A DNA stretch of 64,000 bases. Source: Heterohyrax brucei (taxonomy: Eukaryota; Chordata; Mammalia; Hyracoidea; Procaviidae). The notes under the pieces are model-generated. The model was not told the DNA's origin and searched no databases. It saw only the letters and a program-made list of their open reading frames with translations. The stretch is from NCBI GenBank assembly GCA_028571685.1, contig CM053144.1:100904171-100968170 (forward strand), in the 5' to 3' direction. Numbering within the stretch: position 1 is the first letter of the stretch; each line of letters opens with the position of its first letter. The position numbers and the translations under genes are program-made. Shown here one piece after another: positions 20,743-33,039 of the stretch.

Positions 20743-23030
20743 GGGATGGAGTACTCCCAGACTCATTCTATGAAGCCAGCATAACCCTGATACCTAAGCC
20801 AGGGAAAGATCCAACAAAGACAAAGAACTACAGACCGATATCACTCGTGAACCTAGATGCAAAAATCTTCAACGAAATTCTTGCCAACAGAATACAACAA
20901 CATACCAAGAAAATAATCCATCATGACCAAGTGGGATTCATACCAGGGATGCAAGGCTGGTTCAACATCAGGAAAACAATTAATGTGATTAACCACATAA
21001 ATAACACAAAAGACAAAGATCACCTGATTTTGTCCATTGATGCTGAAAAGGCATTTGATAAAGTCCAATACCCATTCATGCTAAAAACTCTTAGCAAAAT
21101 GAGCATAGACAGAAATTCCTCAATACAATAAGGACCATTTATACAAAGCCAATTGCCCACATATCCTGAATGGAGAGAGACTGGAAGACTTTCCCCTGAG
21201 ATCAGGAACTAGACAAGGATGCCCACTCTCACCTCTCCTATTCAACATTGTGCTGGAAGTTCTAGCCAGAGCAATTAGACAAGACGAACAAATAAAGGGC
21301 ATCTGCATCGGCAAAGAGGAAGTTAAAATCTCCCTGTTTGCAGATGATACAATTGTATATGCAGAGAACCGCAAGGTATCTATGAGTAGGCTACACAAAC
21401 TGATAGAAGAGTTCAGCAAAGTCTCAGGATACAAGATAAACATAAGTAAATCAGTAGGATTCCTTTATACCAACAACGAGACTGTTAAGGAGGAAATTAT
21501 TAAATCAATACCATTTACGATAGCCCCTAAGAAGATAAAGTACCTAGGAATTAACCTAACCAGAGAAACAACAGACCTTTACAAGAGAACTACAAGCCCT
21601 TACTACAAGAAACTAAGAGAGACTTAGATAAATGGAAAAACCTACCCTGCTCATGGATAGGAAGACTTAACATTGTGAAAATGTCTATTTTACCCAAAGC
21701 AACTTATTTATATAATGCAATCCCAATGCAAGTTCCAGCATCATTTTTTAATGAGATGGAGAAACAAATTACCAATTTTGTTGGGAAAGGGAAGACGCCC
21801 CGAAGAAGTAAGGTACTACAAAAGAAGAAGACCACACTGGGAGGCCTCTCATTACCCAACCTTAGAACATACTACACTGCCACAGTGGTCAAAACAGCCT
21901 GGTACTGGTAGAAGAACAGACAGATCGATCAATGGAACAGAACTGAGACCCCAGAGATGACACCATCTGCCTATGAACAGTTGATATTCAACAAAGTCCC
22001 TAAGACATTAAAATGGGGTAAAAACAGTATCTTCAACAAATGGTGCTGGCAAAATTGGTTATCCATCTGCAATAAACTGAATCAAGATCCATATCTTACA
22101 CCTTATACAAAAACCAACTCCAACTGGATAAAAGACCTAAATATCAAACCTAAAACGATAAAGCTCATCCAAGAAAAGGTAGGAACAACAATCGAAGTTT
22201 TAATACACAATGAGGACAGACTCCAAAATCTGTCAAAGAAACCTTAATCAACAGAAGAGAAAATAGATAAATGGGAACTATTAAGAATCAAACACTTTTG
22301 CTCATCCAAAAACTTTATTAATAGAATTAAAAGAACACCCACAGAATGGGAAAAAATATTTGGCAAGTCTATGTCAGACCGACGCCTGATCTCCATAATC
22401 TAGAAGATACTACAACATATCAATAAGAAGATAAACCATCCAATTCAGCGATGGGCAAAGGAGATGGACAGACACTTCACTAAAGAGGAGATCCAGGCAG
22501 CCAAAAAACACATGCGGACATGTTCACGATCTTTAGTTATTAAAGAAATTCAAATCAAGACGACAATGAAATACCATCTCACCCCAACAAGATTGGCCAT
22601 GATCCAGAAAACACAAAACAACAAATGCTGGAGAGGCTGTGGAGAAAGTGGAACCCTCCTACACTGTTGGTAGGGTTGCAAAATGGTCCAGCCACTTTAG
22701 AAGGCAATCTGGCACTTCCTTAAAGAAATGAATATCGATATACCATTTGACCAGTAATTCCACTACTTGGAATATATCCTACAGAATCAAGGCCTTTCAC
22801 ACCAATGGACACATGCACCAGAATGTAGAATGTTTATCACAGCACAGTCCACGATAGCAAAACGATGGAATCGACCCAGATGCCCAACAATAGAAAAATG
22901 GATAGGTAAACTATGGTACATATACTCAATGGAGCACTACGCAATGATAAAGAATAACGATGATTCCAGGAAATATCTCCTAACCTGGTTTCAACTGGAA
23001 GACATTATGTTGAGTGAAAGTAGTCAGTGA
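20743..23030 (+). pseudogene. L1 ORF2 remnant (reverse transcriptase to C-terminus)
   Basis: Open pieces in shifting frames: 20743-21131 (RT fingers/palm, PKPGKD, YRPISL, DAEKAFD), 21250-21627 (RT palm with FADD at 21337-21348), 21675-21911 and 21957-22247 (thumb and beyond), 22464-22673 (with the C-terminal Cys/His motif [14 protein letters not shown]), 22767-23030 (C-terminal end). At least one frameshift lies near 21115 and another near 21165; a stop follows the Cys/His motif. The endonuclease half is absent. The catalytic FADD is intact but the frame is not. Confidence 0.88.
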
Positions 23031-24072
23031 CAAAGGGACAAATACTGTATGAGACCTCTACAATAAGACCTCAAAAACAGACTTGTGTATAGAAGAAAAG
23101 ACTCTTTGACAGCTGCAAGGGAGGGGAGGGAAGGAAGGTCTGTGGAGAGGGTTTAGTTTAGGTAGTGACTAGAAATCTAGTTGGGAGAAAGTGGTGATAG
23201 CACACATTAGAAACAAGAACAACATTAAGTGGACTTCAGCATAACTTGAGTACTCCTTCCATCTTAACTCAATACTGCAAGGATAGAGTAGCTGGTGTAG
23301 GGGGCGGGGGACCATGCTCTTAGGCGAATTCCAGGCCAATTGGCACAACTAGCGTTTTGCTAAGAGAGCTCTCTGCACCTCACATTGGTGAGTGGCGTCT
23401 GGAGTCTTAAAAGCTGCCAAGCTGCCATACGAGGACACAGCAAATGGTCCCAACTCAGCAGGAACGGATGCTCACCGAGGACCAAAATGACATGCGGTAA
23501 AGACAACTGAGAAGACAGAGAGACCCACAAGAGTGGGTGCCTACATCGACTTGGGACCAGAAGAACCGGATGGTGCCCGGCCACCACAAGCCATAGCCAC
23601 GATGGAGCTCACAGAGAGGAGTCTCACTGGCAACACAAGAATAAAGAGTGGTGCATCATGAGATCTCCACTAAAAGACCTCAACTGATGGTCCAGCAGTT
23701 TTGGGGTTCCTCTGAGAGCATGGCCCCCTGCCCTGATGCTGCCCTTTCCCATAAATTACAACAAAGTTCCACTCTTTGGACAGGAATGGACTGGACTTGG
23801 CAATGCAGAGTGACCATATATTGGAAGCACTGCATGGTTCTATACATCTATAGGATATCATCTTACTGACCTCTGGCTGGAGGAAGGGGAGTAGACAGAG
23901 GGGAGGGGAAAGGAGGCTGTTGGGAGGATGAGACATGTATGGAGCAGAGAGGAATAGATTGCAGTCGCCGGACAGGGAAAGCAGTGGAAGCTGCATATAG
24001 GTGCGCATGTAAATTTATATGTGAATGTACATTTTCACTCAGTTATGTTAAATAAAAATAAAAATTTGAAAA
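20743..24072 (+). mobile_element. L1 copy B, 3.3 kb, 5'-truncated, with TSD
   Basis: Runs from the start of the reverse transcriptase domain to an A-rich 3' end. The flanking duplication AAAAAACTCTTTCAAA lies at 20727-20742 and 24073-24088. It is inserted exactly at the A-tail of copy A. ORF2 remnants cover 20743-23030 and the 3' UTR 23031-24072. It is the best preserved L1 in the window, though still broken. Confidence 0.9.
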
Positions 24073-24088
24073 AAAAAACTCTTTCAAA

Positions 24089-25150
24089 AGGAAAAGATAC
24101 TGTATTGTAAAAGCAAGTTCATACCATTTGTGTTGCGATATAATGTTGAGGGATGTTAAAAGGCAGGCTTACGAGAAGTGAAAGATATTTAAAGCTGAAA
24201 ATTAACACCTTAATGTCAATCTGACATTTACTTTTCTACTCTTTTATGTTTTTTATGTTTTGGAGATTTTGCTTTTTTATCAAACTGCTGTATTTTCATC
24301 ACCTGAATAGGGTTCATCAGTCTAAACACAATTTATCCCATGATCTATTCTATGACCTAAAAATATGTCCTTCAAATATCACTAATTTTCTAATGAACAT
24401 GATAACAGGAAAATACAGTATCATCCAAGTGTTTTGAGGAAAACATCATTTTCAAGTTAATATTTTAAAATGAAATGTCATCAGAATTAAAATGAGCTCC
24501 AGTTTTCAATGACAAGTGATTTCTAGTTGCATAAAGAGCAACCTCTCTACAAAACTCACAATCAATTGGTTATGTGTGCATTTACAAAACAAAATGTAAG
24601 CCTAAGCTACCTGGTAAAAATCATCAAAAACATCATTTTTTCTTCTAATTGAAGTCAATGGATTTATAGTCAGAAGGTGGAGTTTTGTGTAGGTCTCCTT
24701 GAAATGTTCATACTGTTTTGTATCTTAATTACTCCACCTAAGAAAGTAGGATTGCATTTGTTTCTTTTTATAGGAAGCAGAATTAGTAACACTTCAAAAG
24801 ATATTTTAATTTGATTCACATTTATAAATATATAATTTTTAATATTATTAAGTCAACTTCATCCTGAGAGCTACAATTTTGAAAAGCTTTAATTGAACAA
24901 ATGTACAATCAATTAATAGTAATTTCCTAAACTAAAAGTGAGAGATGACTCCAAAACAATTTTTAAGAGAGAAAAAAGTCAAGATTTTACTTGTTTGCTT
25001 GTCGTTGTTGTTTCCATCCTCCTAGCCCCTTCGAATAGTCTGGATGTTCAGTAGTAGATTTATTTAGAGACTAAATCCCTGGAAGTGACTTACTGTTATG
25101 CCAGGGTTGTTGGGGATACATCCATCATATGAAATAAGAAAACTTACTCA
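24089..25150. other. AT-rich, nothing recognised
   Basis: No repeat family or coding frame could be supported; the sequence looks single copy. Confidence 0.4.
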
Positions 25151-25154
25151 ATAG

Positions 25155-25412
25155 ACATTTCCTTTTACTACTGATTTATGTGGTATTCCATATAAAGTCC
25201 TTCTTGATACATGCTGTTTGGTACTGCAGAAAGAAAAGAAGACCCTTGTTTCAGGAATGGCCCCATTAGATCCACTGACAACAAAAGACTTCAAACAGAA
25301 GAAAAAGGTGGAGGAACAAATCCTAGAAGCCAACATGGGACTCTGAGTGGAGGGCCAAAGGAAAGCCGACACTAAATCAGGAGTTATATGGCAGTGCTTT
25401 CTTACAGATACC
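25155..25412. other. Exon-like or pseudogene-like patch, unidentified
   Basis: The plus strand is open from 25155 to a TGA at 25344-25346, and the same frame then stays open through about 25412 after that single stop. The segment from the ATG at 25257 is lysine/glutamate rich. The minus strand is also open (25148-25453). No protein family is recognised. It could be a decayed processed pseudogene or chance. Confidence 0.25.
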
Positions 25413-25475
25413 AAAAAACCAAACCCACTGTTATTGAGTTGATTCCAACTCATGGCAACCCTACAGATACTCTTT
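25413..25475 (-). mobile_element. AfroSINE tail fragment, reverse
   Basis: 'aaaaaaccaaacccactg', 'gagttgattccaactcatgg' and 'caaccctacagata': reversed 3' end only. Confidence 0.75.
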
Positions 25476-26214
25476 TTAAAACCTACTGGTGATTTTCATT
25501 CATGTGCAAAGGACTATACTTCTGGTAATGCCATCTAGAATTAGCTTCCTTCTAGTTCTAGAACTTTAGATTCTGTTGTTGTGTGACTTTTTCTAAAAAT
25601 GTGTTTCATCCTGAAATACAGAGTTTGAGCTAATGGTTTCTAATTGCCTGGCCTTAGACTTGATTACCAAAATGATGTTTTTTAAGCCTTGCAGTTTTAA
25701 AGAGTGGTCTTGTAAGTCATCATAATCTCTTTTACTATAATTAAACACTTAAATAACTTTGTTCGCCTTTCATCAATATAGATAATCCTACAGCAAACTG
25801 TTTTCATATCTTCTCTACAGTTGGTAGTTAACTGAGTGAAAGCACCTGCTCAAAAACAAGAGAAAAAGGAAAGCAAAGAGTTGCTTCCCTTGTCATCATG
25901 TCTCTGGGAAAACTGCAGAGACCATGAGCGAAACTCATGGTTTTTCAAGCACCACAGTCAGAAGCTGGTTTTCCTTCTGCTATAAGGAACCCAAAGCAAA
26001 ACTCTAGGACAGACCACATATTCTTTGGGCTAAGGAATTCCATAACCGAGCCACTATACATGTCTTAAATACAAGAAGCAATAGTAAATTCTCCAAATCA
26101 TTACATTCAGAACTAAACCTATCCATGTCAACCAGTATAACTCGACACATAGGAGAAAATCATTGGCAAGGGAGAAATACATTAAAGTTTTGATGGGCTC
26201 ATGTTATTCTCAGT
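25476..26214. other. Nothing recognised
   Basis: Looks like unique intergenic sequence; no feature could be supported. Confidence 0.35.
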
Positions 26215-26400
26215 GACTTGTGGCCACACATTTCTCATTTTTAATGAGGTATAACTGAAACACAGAATGTACCCATTAGAGTATATGATTCCGTGTGCTT
26301 TGGCCAGTACATAGAATCTTGTCACCGTCACTAAAATAAAACTAGAGAACAGTTTAAACATCTTCTGAAGTTTTCCAATCTTCCATGGTAATCCTTTTCT
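26215..26400. mobile_element. Possible old L1M fragment
   Basis: 'ttaatgaggtataactgaaa' and the sequence after it resemble the widespread 'gaggtataattgac' block of old L1 elements. Weak match. Confidence 0.4.
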
Positions 26401-26409
26401 CCTCTAAGA

Positions 26410-26560
26410 AAAACAGGACAGAATGAAAATAACACAAATAAAAAAAAAAATGAGGGACTTAACTACAAACCTAACTGAAATAAAATGCATCTCATAATAA
26501 TGAGTATTATGGAAAACTATATTCCAAGAAATTTGAGAACCTAGAGAAAATGGAATATAA
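26410..26560 (+). mobile_element. L1 copy C, segment 1 (ORF2)
   Basis: 'gaataaaatgcatct'-like ORF2 sequence ending 'aacctagagaaaatgga', broken by an RTE insertion. The L1 resumes at 27950. Confidence 0.65.
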
Positions 26561-26566
26561 ATCAAG

Positions 26567-27947
26567 ATGTTTCAACAAATGGATGTAGTGTTGGAAGTGC
26601 TCACTTGTCTGTGCCAAGAAATTTGGAGGACAGCTACCCAGTCAACCAACTCGAAGAGATCCACATTTGCATGTAGCCCCAAGAAAGGTGATATAACAGA
26701 ATGAGAAATTATCAAACAATATCATTAATACCACATGCAAGTAAAATATTGCTAAAAGTCATTCAAAAGCAAGTGCAACAGTATATTGACAGGAAACTTC
26801 CAGAGATTCAAACCAGGGGATATGGAACCAGGAATATCATTGCTTATGTCAGATGGATCTGGGCTGAAAGCAGAGAATACCAGAAAGATGTTTACTGTGT
26901 TTCATTGACTATGCAAAGGCATATGTGGATCATAACAAATTATGAATAACATTGTTGATAATGGTAGTTCCAGAATACCTAATTGTGCTCATGACGAATC
27001 TCTACATGGATCAAGAAGCAGTTCTGTGAACAGAACAAGGGAACACTGCATGGTTTTAAGTCAGGAAAGGTGTATGTCATGGTTATATCCTTTTGCCATA
27101 CCTTTTTAATCTGTATAGTGAGCAAATAAACCCAGAAGCTGGACTGTATGAAGAATGAAGCATCAGGATTGGAGGAAGACTCATTAACAATCAGTGTTAA
27201 GCAGATGACATAACCCTGCTTGCTGGAAGTGAAGAAGATTTGAAAAACTTACTGATGAAGATCAAGGACAATAGTCTTCACTATGGATCTCATCTGAACA
27301 TCAAGAAAACAAAAATTCTCAAAACTGGAGCAGTAAGCAATGTCACAATAAATGGAGAAAGGATTGAGGTTGTCAAGGATTTCATTTTACTTGGTTCCAC
27401 AATCAACACCAATGGAAGCAGAAGTCATGAAATCATTGAATCAGGAAAATCTGCTGCAAAGAATTCTTTAAAGTGTTGAAGAGTAAAGATATCACCTTGA
27501 CCCAAGCCATGGTATTTTCAACCACATGATATGCATGAGAAAGCTGGACAATGAATAAGGAAGACAGAAGAGAAAACCAAGGCTCTGAATTGTGGTAGAG
27601 AAGAATATTGAAAGTACCATAGACTGCCAAAAGAACAAACAGATCTGTTCTGGAAGAATTACAAACAGAGTGCTCTTTGGAAGCAAGGATGGCAAGACTG
27701 TGTCTTACATACTTTGGACATGTTGTCAGGAGGGATCAGTCCCTGGAGAAGTGCATCATGCTTGGTAAAGCAGAGGTTCAGTGTATAAGAGAATACCTTC
27801 AGCAAGACAGATTGACACAGTGGCTGCCACAATGCGCTTAAACATAAAAACAATTGTGAGAATGGTGCAGGACCTGGCAGTGTTTCCTTTTGTTATGCAT
27901 CGGTCGCTGAGTCAGAACCAACTCAACAGCACCTAACAACAACAACA
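26567..27947 (+). mobile_element. RTE, 1.4 kb, 5'-truncated, inserted in L1 copy C
   Basis: Starts at 'agatgtttcaacaaatgga' in the RT domain and ends 'cacctaacaacaacaac'. The RT box at 27198-27209 reads stop-ADD (TAA GCA GAT GAC), so the tyrosine of YADD is a stop codon. Open pieces at 26701-26949 and 27240-27479 are RT and thumb fragments. An approximate TSD (GAGAAAATGGA / GGAGAAATGGA) flanks it. Confidence 0.85.
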
Positions 27948-28002
27948 GGAGAAATGGACATGTTTCTAGCAACGCACTACCTACCTATATCCACTGCTAA
28001 GG

Positions 28003-28157
28003 TATCCACTGCTATCTGATTGATTTCAACTCATAGTAACCCTATAGATAGAGTAGAACTGCCCCATAGTGCTTCCACGGAGAACCTGGCAGATTTGAAC
28101 TGCTGACCCTTTGGTTGGTATCTGCAGCACTTAACCGCTATGCCACTAGGGTTCCCA
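28003..28157 (-). mobile_element. AfroSINE, short form, reverse
   Basis: Complete reversed element: tail 'ttgatttcaactcatagt', core 'agtagaactgccccatag', head 'ttaaccgctatgccactag'. Confidence 0.88.
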
Positions 28158-28960
28158 CACATACTAATGCAAAACGGTAGTAAAAGTATGAACAGAGCCA
28201 TAACAAGAGACTGAAAAGGTAACAAAAAACTCCAAACAAATAAGAGCCCAGACCCAGATGGCTTCATTGGAGAATTCTGCAAAACATTCAGAGAACAGCT
28301 TACACCAGTACTACTCCAACTATTTCAGAACACAGAAAAGGAAAGAATACTTCCAAATTCATACTATGAAGCGAGCATAACTCTAATACCAAATCCAGGT
28401 GAAAACATAACCAAAAAAAAAAACAAAATTACAGAGTATTATCTCTGAATATGCATGTAAAAGTTCACAATAAAATTTTTGCCAACAGAAGTCAGCATCA
28501 TATCAAAAAACAGATATCTCACAACCAAGTAGGCTTCATATTAGGTATGCAAGGGATAGTTCAACATTAGACAATCAATCAACATAATCCACCACACAAA
28601 TAAAAAAAAATCACATAATCATCTCAGTCAACACACAGAAGTGTCTGACGACGTCCAATACCTATTTTTGATAAAACTTCTTAATAAAATATGTATGTAA
28701 ATGATATTCCTCAATGTAATAAATGGCTTCTATAGAAAACCAACAGCCCAATCCTTCTTAATGAAGAGAGGCTGAAAACATTGCCCTTGAGAAGACAAAC
28801 AACACAAAGATGCTCTTTATCACCACTCCTCTATAGCATTGTGCTGGAACTCCTAGATAGATCAATAAAGCAAGAAAAATATACAAAGGGCATCCAAATT
28901 GATAATGAAGAAGTTAAACTGTCCATATTTGTGAATGATATGATGTTATGCATAGAAAAA

Positions 28961-29117
28961 TCTAAAACTATTGCCATCAAGTGAATTCTCACTCAACAAT
29001 CCTACAGGTCAGAGTAGAACTGTCCCATGGCATTTCTAAGGAACAGCTGGTGGATGTCAACTGCTGACCTTTTGGTTATCAGACATAACCCTTAACCACT
29101 ATACTATCAGAGTTTCT
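28961..29117 (-). mobile_element. AfroSINE, short form, reverse
   Basis: Reversed tail 'attgccatcaagtgaattc', core 'cagagtagaactgtccca' and head 'aaccactatactatcagag'. Confidence 0.85.
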
Positions 29118-29542
29118 GATACTATACACAGATAATATGAAAAACACCACAAGAAAACTTCTAGAACTAAAAAAAGATTCAGGAGAGTAGCAGGATACAA
29201 CATGAACATACAAAATCAGATACCTATAAAACAATAAATAGAAGTATGAAAAAGAAAATCAGGAAAACAATACTATTCATAATAGCTCTACTCCACCCCC
29301 CAAAGAGAATAAATCTAACCAGTGATGTAAAATACTTATAAAAGAAAGTTACAAGAAAGTTTGCAAGAAACCAAAAGAGATCTACATAAATGGAAAAACA
29401 TACCACATTCACGGATAGGTAGGCTCAACATTATAAAAATGTCAGTCCTGCACAAAGCAATCTACTAAAGCAATGCAGCCCTGATCCAAATAACAACAAC
29501 ATTCTTTAAAGAGATAAACTAACTAATCATTAACTTTATATG

Positions 29543-30218
29543 GTGTTATCACTGGTCATGAAACATTGGTGTACCAATATGACCCTGAAACAAAGTGTCA
29601 AAGTGCACAGTGGAAGTCAGACTATTCTCCACAACCAAAAATGTTGTCTGTCCAAATCAAAAGTCACAATGATGTTGCTAACCTTTTTTTGACATCAGAG
29701 GGGTTGTTCATGATGAACTTGTACCAACTGGACAAACAGTTAACCAAGTTTACTATTTGGAAGTGCTGAAAAGTTTCCATGAAAAAGTTAGACGAAAAAC
29801 CCTGAACATTTTGCCAATGACTCATGGCTCTTGCATCACCACAATGCAGCAGCTCTCATGGCACTGCCTGTGAGGGAGTTTTTAGCCAATAAACAAGTAC
29901 TGTATTGGAGCACCCTACCTACTCACATGATCTGGCCCCCAATGACTGTTTTTATTCACCCAAAGACAAAAGAAATACTGAAAGGAAGACGTTTTGATGA
30001 CATTCGAGGGTAATATGACGACAGCTCTGATAGCCATTCCAGAAAGAGTACCAAAATTGCTTTGAAGGGTGGACTAGGTCCTGGAATCGGTGCCTACCTT
30101 CCCAAGGGGAGTACTTTGAAGATGACCATAGTGATATTCAGCAATGAGGTAAGTAGCACTTAGAACAATGAAGTTCATGGACTTGTGAGACCTTATATAC
30201 TGCTACAGACATTTCTGA
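29543..30218 (+). pseudogene. Mariner transposase remnant, forward
   Basis: Starts inside the transposase near the first catalytic-acid region (TGHETLVYQYDPET-like) and continues with QSAQWKS and an FFDIRGVVHDELVPTGQTVNQ-like stretch in a second frame. A degraded HHDNA-like region (29836 on), GRRFDDI (29983-30003) and the mariner 3' end follow. The first catalytic Asp of the GDE/GDD-type motif is His in the visible frame and there are several frameshifts. The N-terminal DNA-binding half is missing. The 3' end abuts a reverse RTE. Confidence 0.8.
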
Positions 30219-32165
30219 ATGATCGTTAGCAAAATTTTCCTTGTGCGTGATACTAATGATATTTTTCAATAATTGCTGCATTCATTTGGATTGCCTTTCT
30301 TGGGAATATACAAAAATATGAATCTCTTCCAGTCAGTTGACCAGGTGGCTGCCTTCTAAGTTTCTTGGCATAGATGGATGAGCACTTCCAGTCTTGTGTC
30401 CATTTATTTAAACATCTCAATTGATACTCCATCAATTCCTGAGCCTGGATTTTTGCCGGTGCCTTCTGCAGCTTAAACCTCCTCCTTTAATGCCATCAGT
30501 TCCTGATCATATGCTACCTTTGAAATGGTTAAATGTTGACGAGTTCTTTTCGGTATGAAGACGCTGTATATTCCCGCCTTCTTTTTTTTTTTTTTTTTTA
30601 TGTTTCCTCCATCAGATAACATTGTGCCCATAGAATTCTTCACTATTGCAACTTGAAGCTTGAATTTTTTTCTTCAGTTCTTTCAGCTTGAGAAATGAGT
30701 ATCTGTTTTCCCTTGTAGTTTTCCATTGTCAATTCTTTGCATACATCATTAAAATATTTTACTTTTGTCTTCTTGGGCTTTCCCTTGAAAATTTTTTTGG
30801 TTTCTTTACTTCATCATTTCTTCCTCTTGTTTTAGCTACTTGATGTTCAAGAGAAAGTCCCAGAGTCTCTTCTGACATCCTCTTTGGAAATTTCTTTCTT
30901 CTGATCTCTTGCTTTCTTCATGTATGACATCCTTAATATCATTCCATAACTCGAGTGGTAAAGACCAGGTCATTTGTGTTCAACGCATCAAATCTATTCT
31001 TCAGCAGGTCTCTAAACTCAGGTGGGATAAGCTCAAGGTTGTACTTTGGCTCTTATGGACTTGTTCTATTTTTCTTCAGCTTCAGTTTGGACTTGTTCAT
31101 GAGCAATTGATGGTTCTGCAGTTGGCCCCTGGCCTTGTTCTGATTTATTATGGTGAACTTTTCCATCATTGCTTTTCACAGATGTAGTCTATTTGATTTC
31201 TATGTATTCTGTCTGGAGACATCTACATGTGTAATTGTGGTGAAAAAGGTACTGGCAGTGAAGAAGTCTTTGGTCTTGCAGAACTAACTGTATCATACAG
31301 TCTCTGGCACTGTTTCTATCACCAAAGCCATGTTTTCCAACATCCTATCCTCCTTTGTTTCCAACTTTAACATTCCAATCTCCAGTATTTATCAGTGCAT
31401 CTCGATTGCATGTTTTATCAATTTTGGACTTCAGAAGCTGGTAGAAATCCTCAATTTCTTTGCCCTTGGCCCTAGTGATTGCTGAGTAAATTTGAGTAAT
31501 AGTCTTCTTCGTAGGTCTATGAATATTACCCCATCGTTGATAGCACTGTACTTCAGAGTAGATCTTGAAATGTTCTTTTTGATGATTAATGCACTGTCAT
31601 TCCTCTTCAAGTTGTCATTCACAGCATGGTAGACAATGTGATTGTCACATTCAGAGTGGTCAGTATCAGTCCATTTCAGCTCAATAATGTCTAGACTATT
31701 GATGCTTATGTGCTCCATTTCATTTTTGCCAATTTCCAATTTTCCTAGATTCATACTTTGCATATTCCACATTCAAATTATTAACGTATGTTGCAGCTGT
31801 TTCTTCTCATTTTGAATTGTGCCACATTGGCAAATGAAGTTCCTGAATTCATTTAACTCTATCCACGGTGTTAAGATTGACTCTACTTTGAGGAGGCAGT
31901 ACTTCTCCAGTTGTCTTTGAGTGACTTCCAACCTGCAGAGCTCCTCTTCTGACACTATATCAAACAAAGTTCTTCTGTTTGTAAGATTTCCGCTGGTTAA
32001 TTCTTTTCAGAAGTATGCTGCTGTGTCTTTCCCAATCTGTCTTAGTTTGAAAGCTCAAGTGAAACTTGTCTGCTATGGGTAAACCTGCTGGTTTTGAATA
32101 TCAGCTTTCAGCATACAACAACAAGCAAACCCCTATAGTACAACAAACTAGCAGACACGTGGATG
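30219..32165 (-). mobile_element. RTE, reverse, 5' end kept but 3' half missing
   Basis: Reading the minus strand from 32165: 5' leader, endonuclease start (open pieces 31773-31967 and 31431-31772), linker, then RT up to the region before YADD, where sequence switches to mariner at 30218. RTE copies normally lose the 5' end by incomplete reverse transcription, so loss of the 3' half indicates later deletion or rearrangement. The endonuclease N-terminal frame is open for 113 codons but lacks downstream domains. Confidence 0.8.
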
Positions 32166-32499
32166 TAAAACTGTAACTGATAGTAAATGAATGTTAATTT
32201 TCCAATTTAGTTCTTGAGTTATCAACATAGTTTTTACAGCCTGGGCAAATATCTAAACCAGAAGCTTGTATCACTTTATCTACTGTTAGAATAAGATTAG
32301 CTTCCAAGTGAAAGATTTATTGAAACTTTCAAATTTGTATCTGGGCCTGCATTTCAAATTTGTAAAAACTATGTGATAGGACAAGTAACTTTTGTGGAAA
32401 TAACAGATCACTGGAAAAATGGATCCTTGAGATACACCAAATGCAGCTTGGTACACGCATGGAAAGGTCCAAATGGGAAGTAGTGTTGGTGGTTTTAGA
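32166..32499. other. Nothing recognised
   Basis: Apparently unique sequence. Confidence 0.35.
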
Positions 32500-32712
32500 T
32501 ACTACGTTATTACTAGGTGCTTTTGAGTTGGTTCTGACTCATGGCAACCCCATGTGTGCTGTATAGAACTGCTGAAAAGGATTTTTATGGTTATGACCTT
32601 TCCAAAGAAGGTCACCGTGCTTTACTTCTCAGGCACTTCTGGGTGGGTTTGAACTGCCAAACTTTTGCTTAACAGTCTAATGCTTGATAGTGTGCACCAA
32701 CCAGAACTCCTA
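32500..32712 (-). mobile_element. AfroSINE, long form, reverse
   Basis: Reversed tail 'gagttggttctgactcatgg', middle block with 'gacctttccaaagaaggtc', and head 'gtgtgcaccaaccagaact'. Confidence 0.75.
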
Positions 32713-33039
32713 AAATATGTTAAAGATCAACAAAAACAACTGTTTTCTAAAGTGTTTTTCATATTTTACAAAAGATTAATGGAAGTTCATTCATTCATGT
32801 AAGAAATGGGTGAAGATGTAGCTGGTAGTTGATACCAAGTCTGTGAGTATACATACACACACAGATTTTAAGAGAATTAAGCAAGCTTGCAAAATTCATG
32901 GTCAATATACAAAAATTAATCATATTTCTATATACTTTAAACAAACATTTAGAAGTCAGTGTTTTAAATGATACCACTGTAATATAATCTCAAAATAAAA
33001 TACCTAAAGATCAGTTTTTAAAAATTGCTTTATGTACCA

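Larger units (their letters stand above)
27948..29540 (+). mobile_element. L1 copy C, segments 2-4 (ORF2 reverse transcriptase)
   Basis: 'agcccagacccagatggctt', 'accagtactactccaacta' and 'ctctaataccaaatccaggt' give the RT domain in L1 order. The catalytic box at 28928-28939 reads FVND. Two reverse SINEs interrupt it (28003-28157 and 28961-29117). It stops abruptly at 'actttatatgg', where mariner sequence begins. Confidence 0.75.

Noticed and set aside
20688..23030. Open frames that look like a reverse transcriptase gene
   Set aside because: They are fragments of L1 ORF2 in shifting frames with stops and TSD-bounded ends, so not a host gene or an active element.
28781..28984. 67-codon frame as an independent polymerase-like gene
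   Set aside because: It is L1 ORF2 reverse transcriptase with a broken catalytic box (FVND), ending in a SINE.
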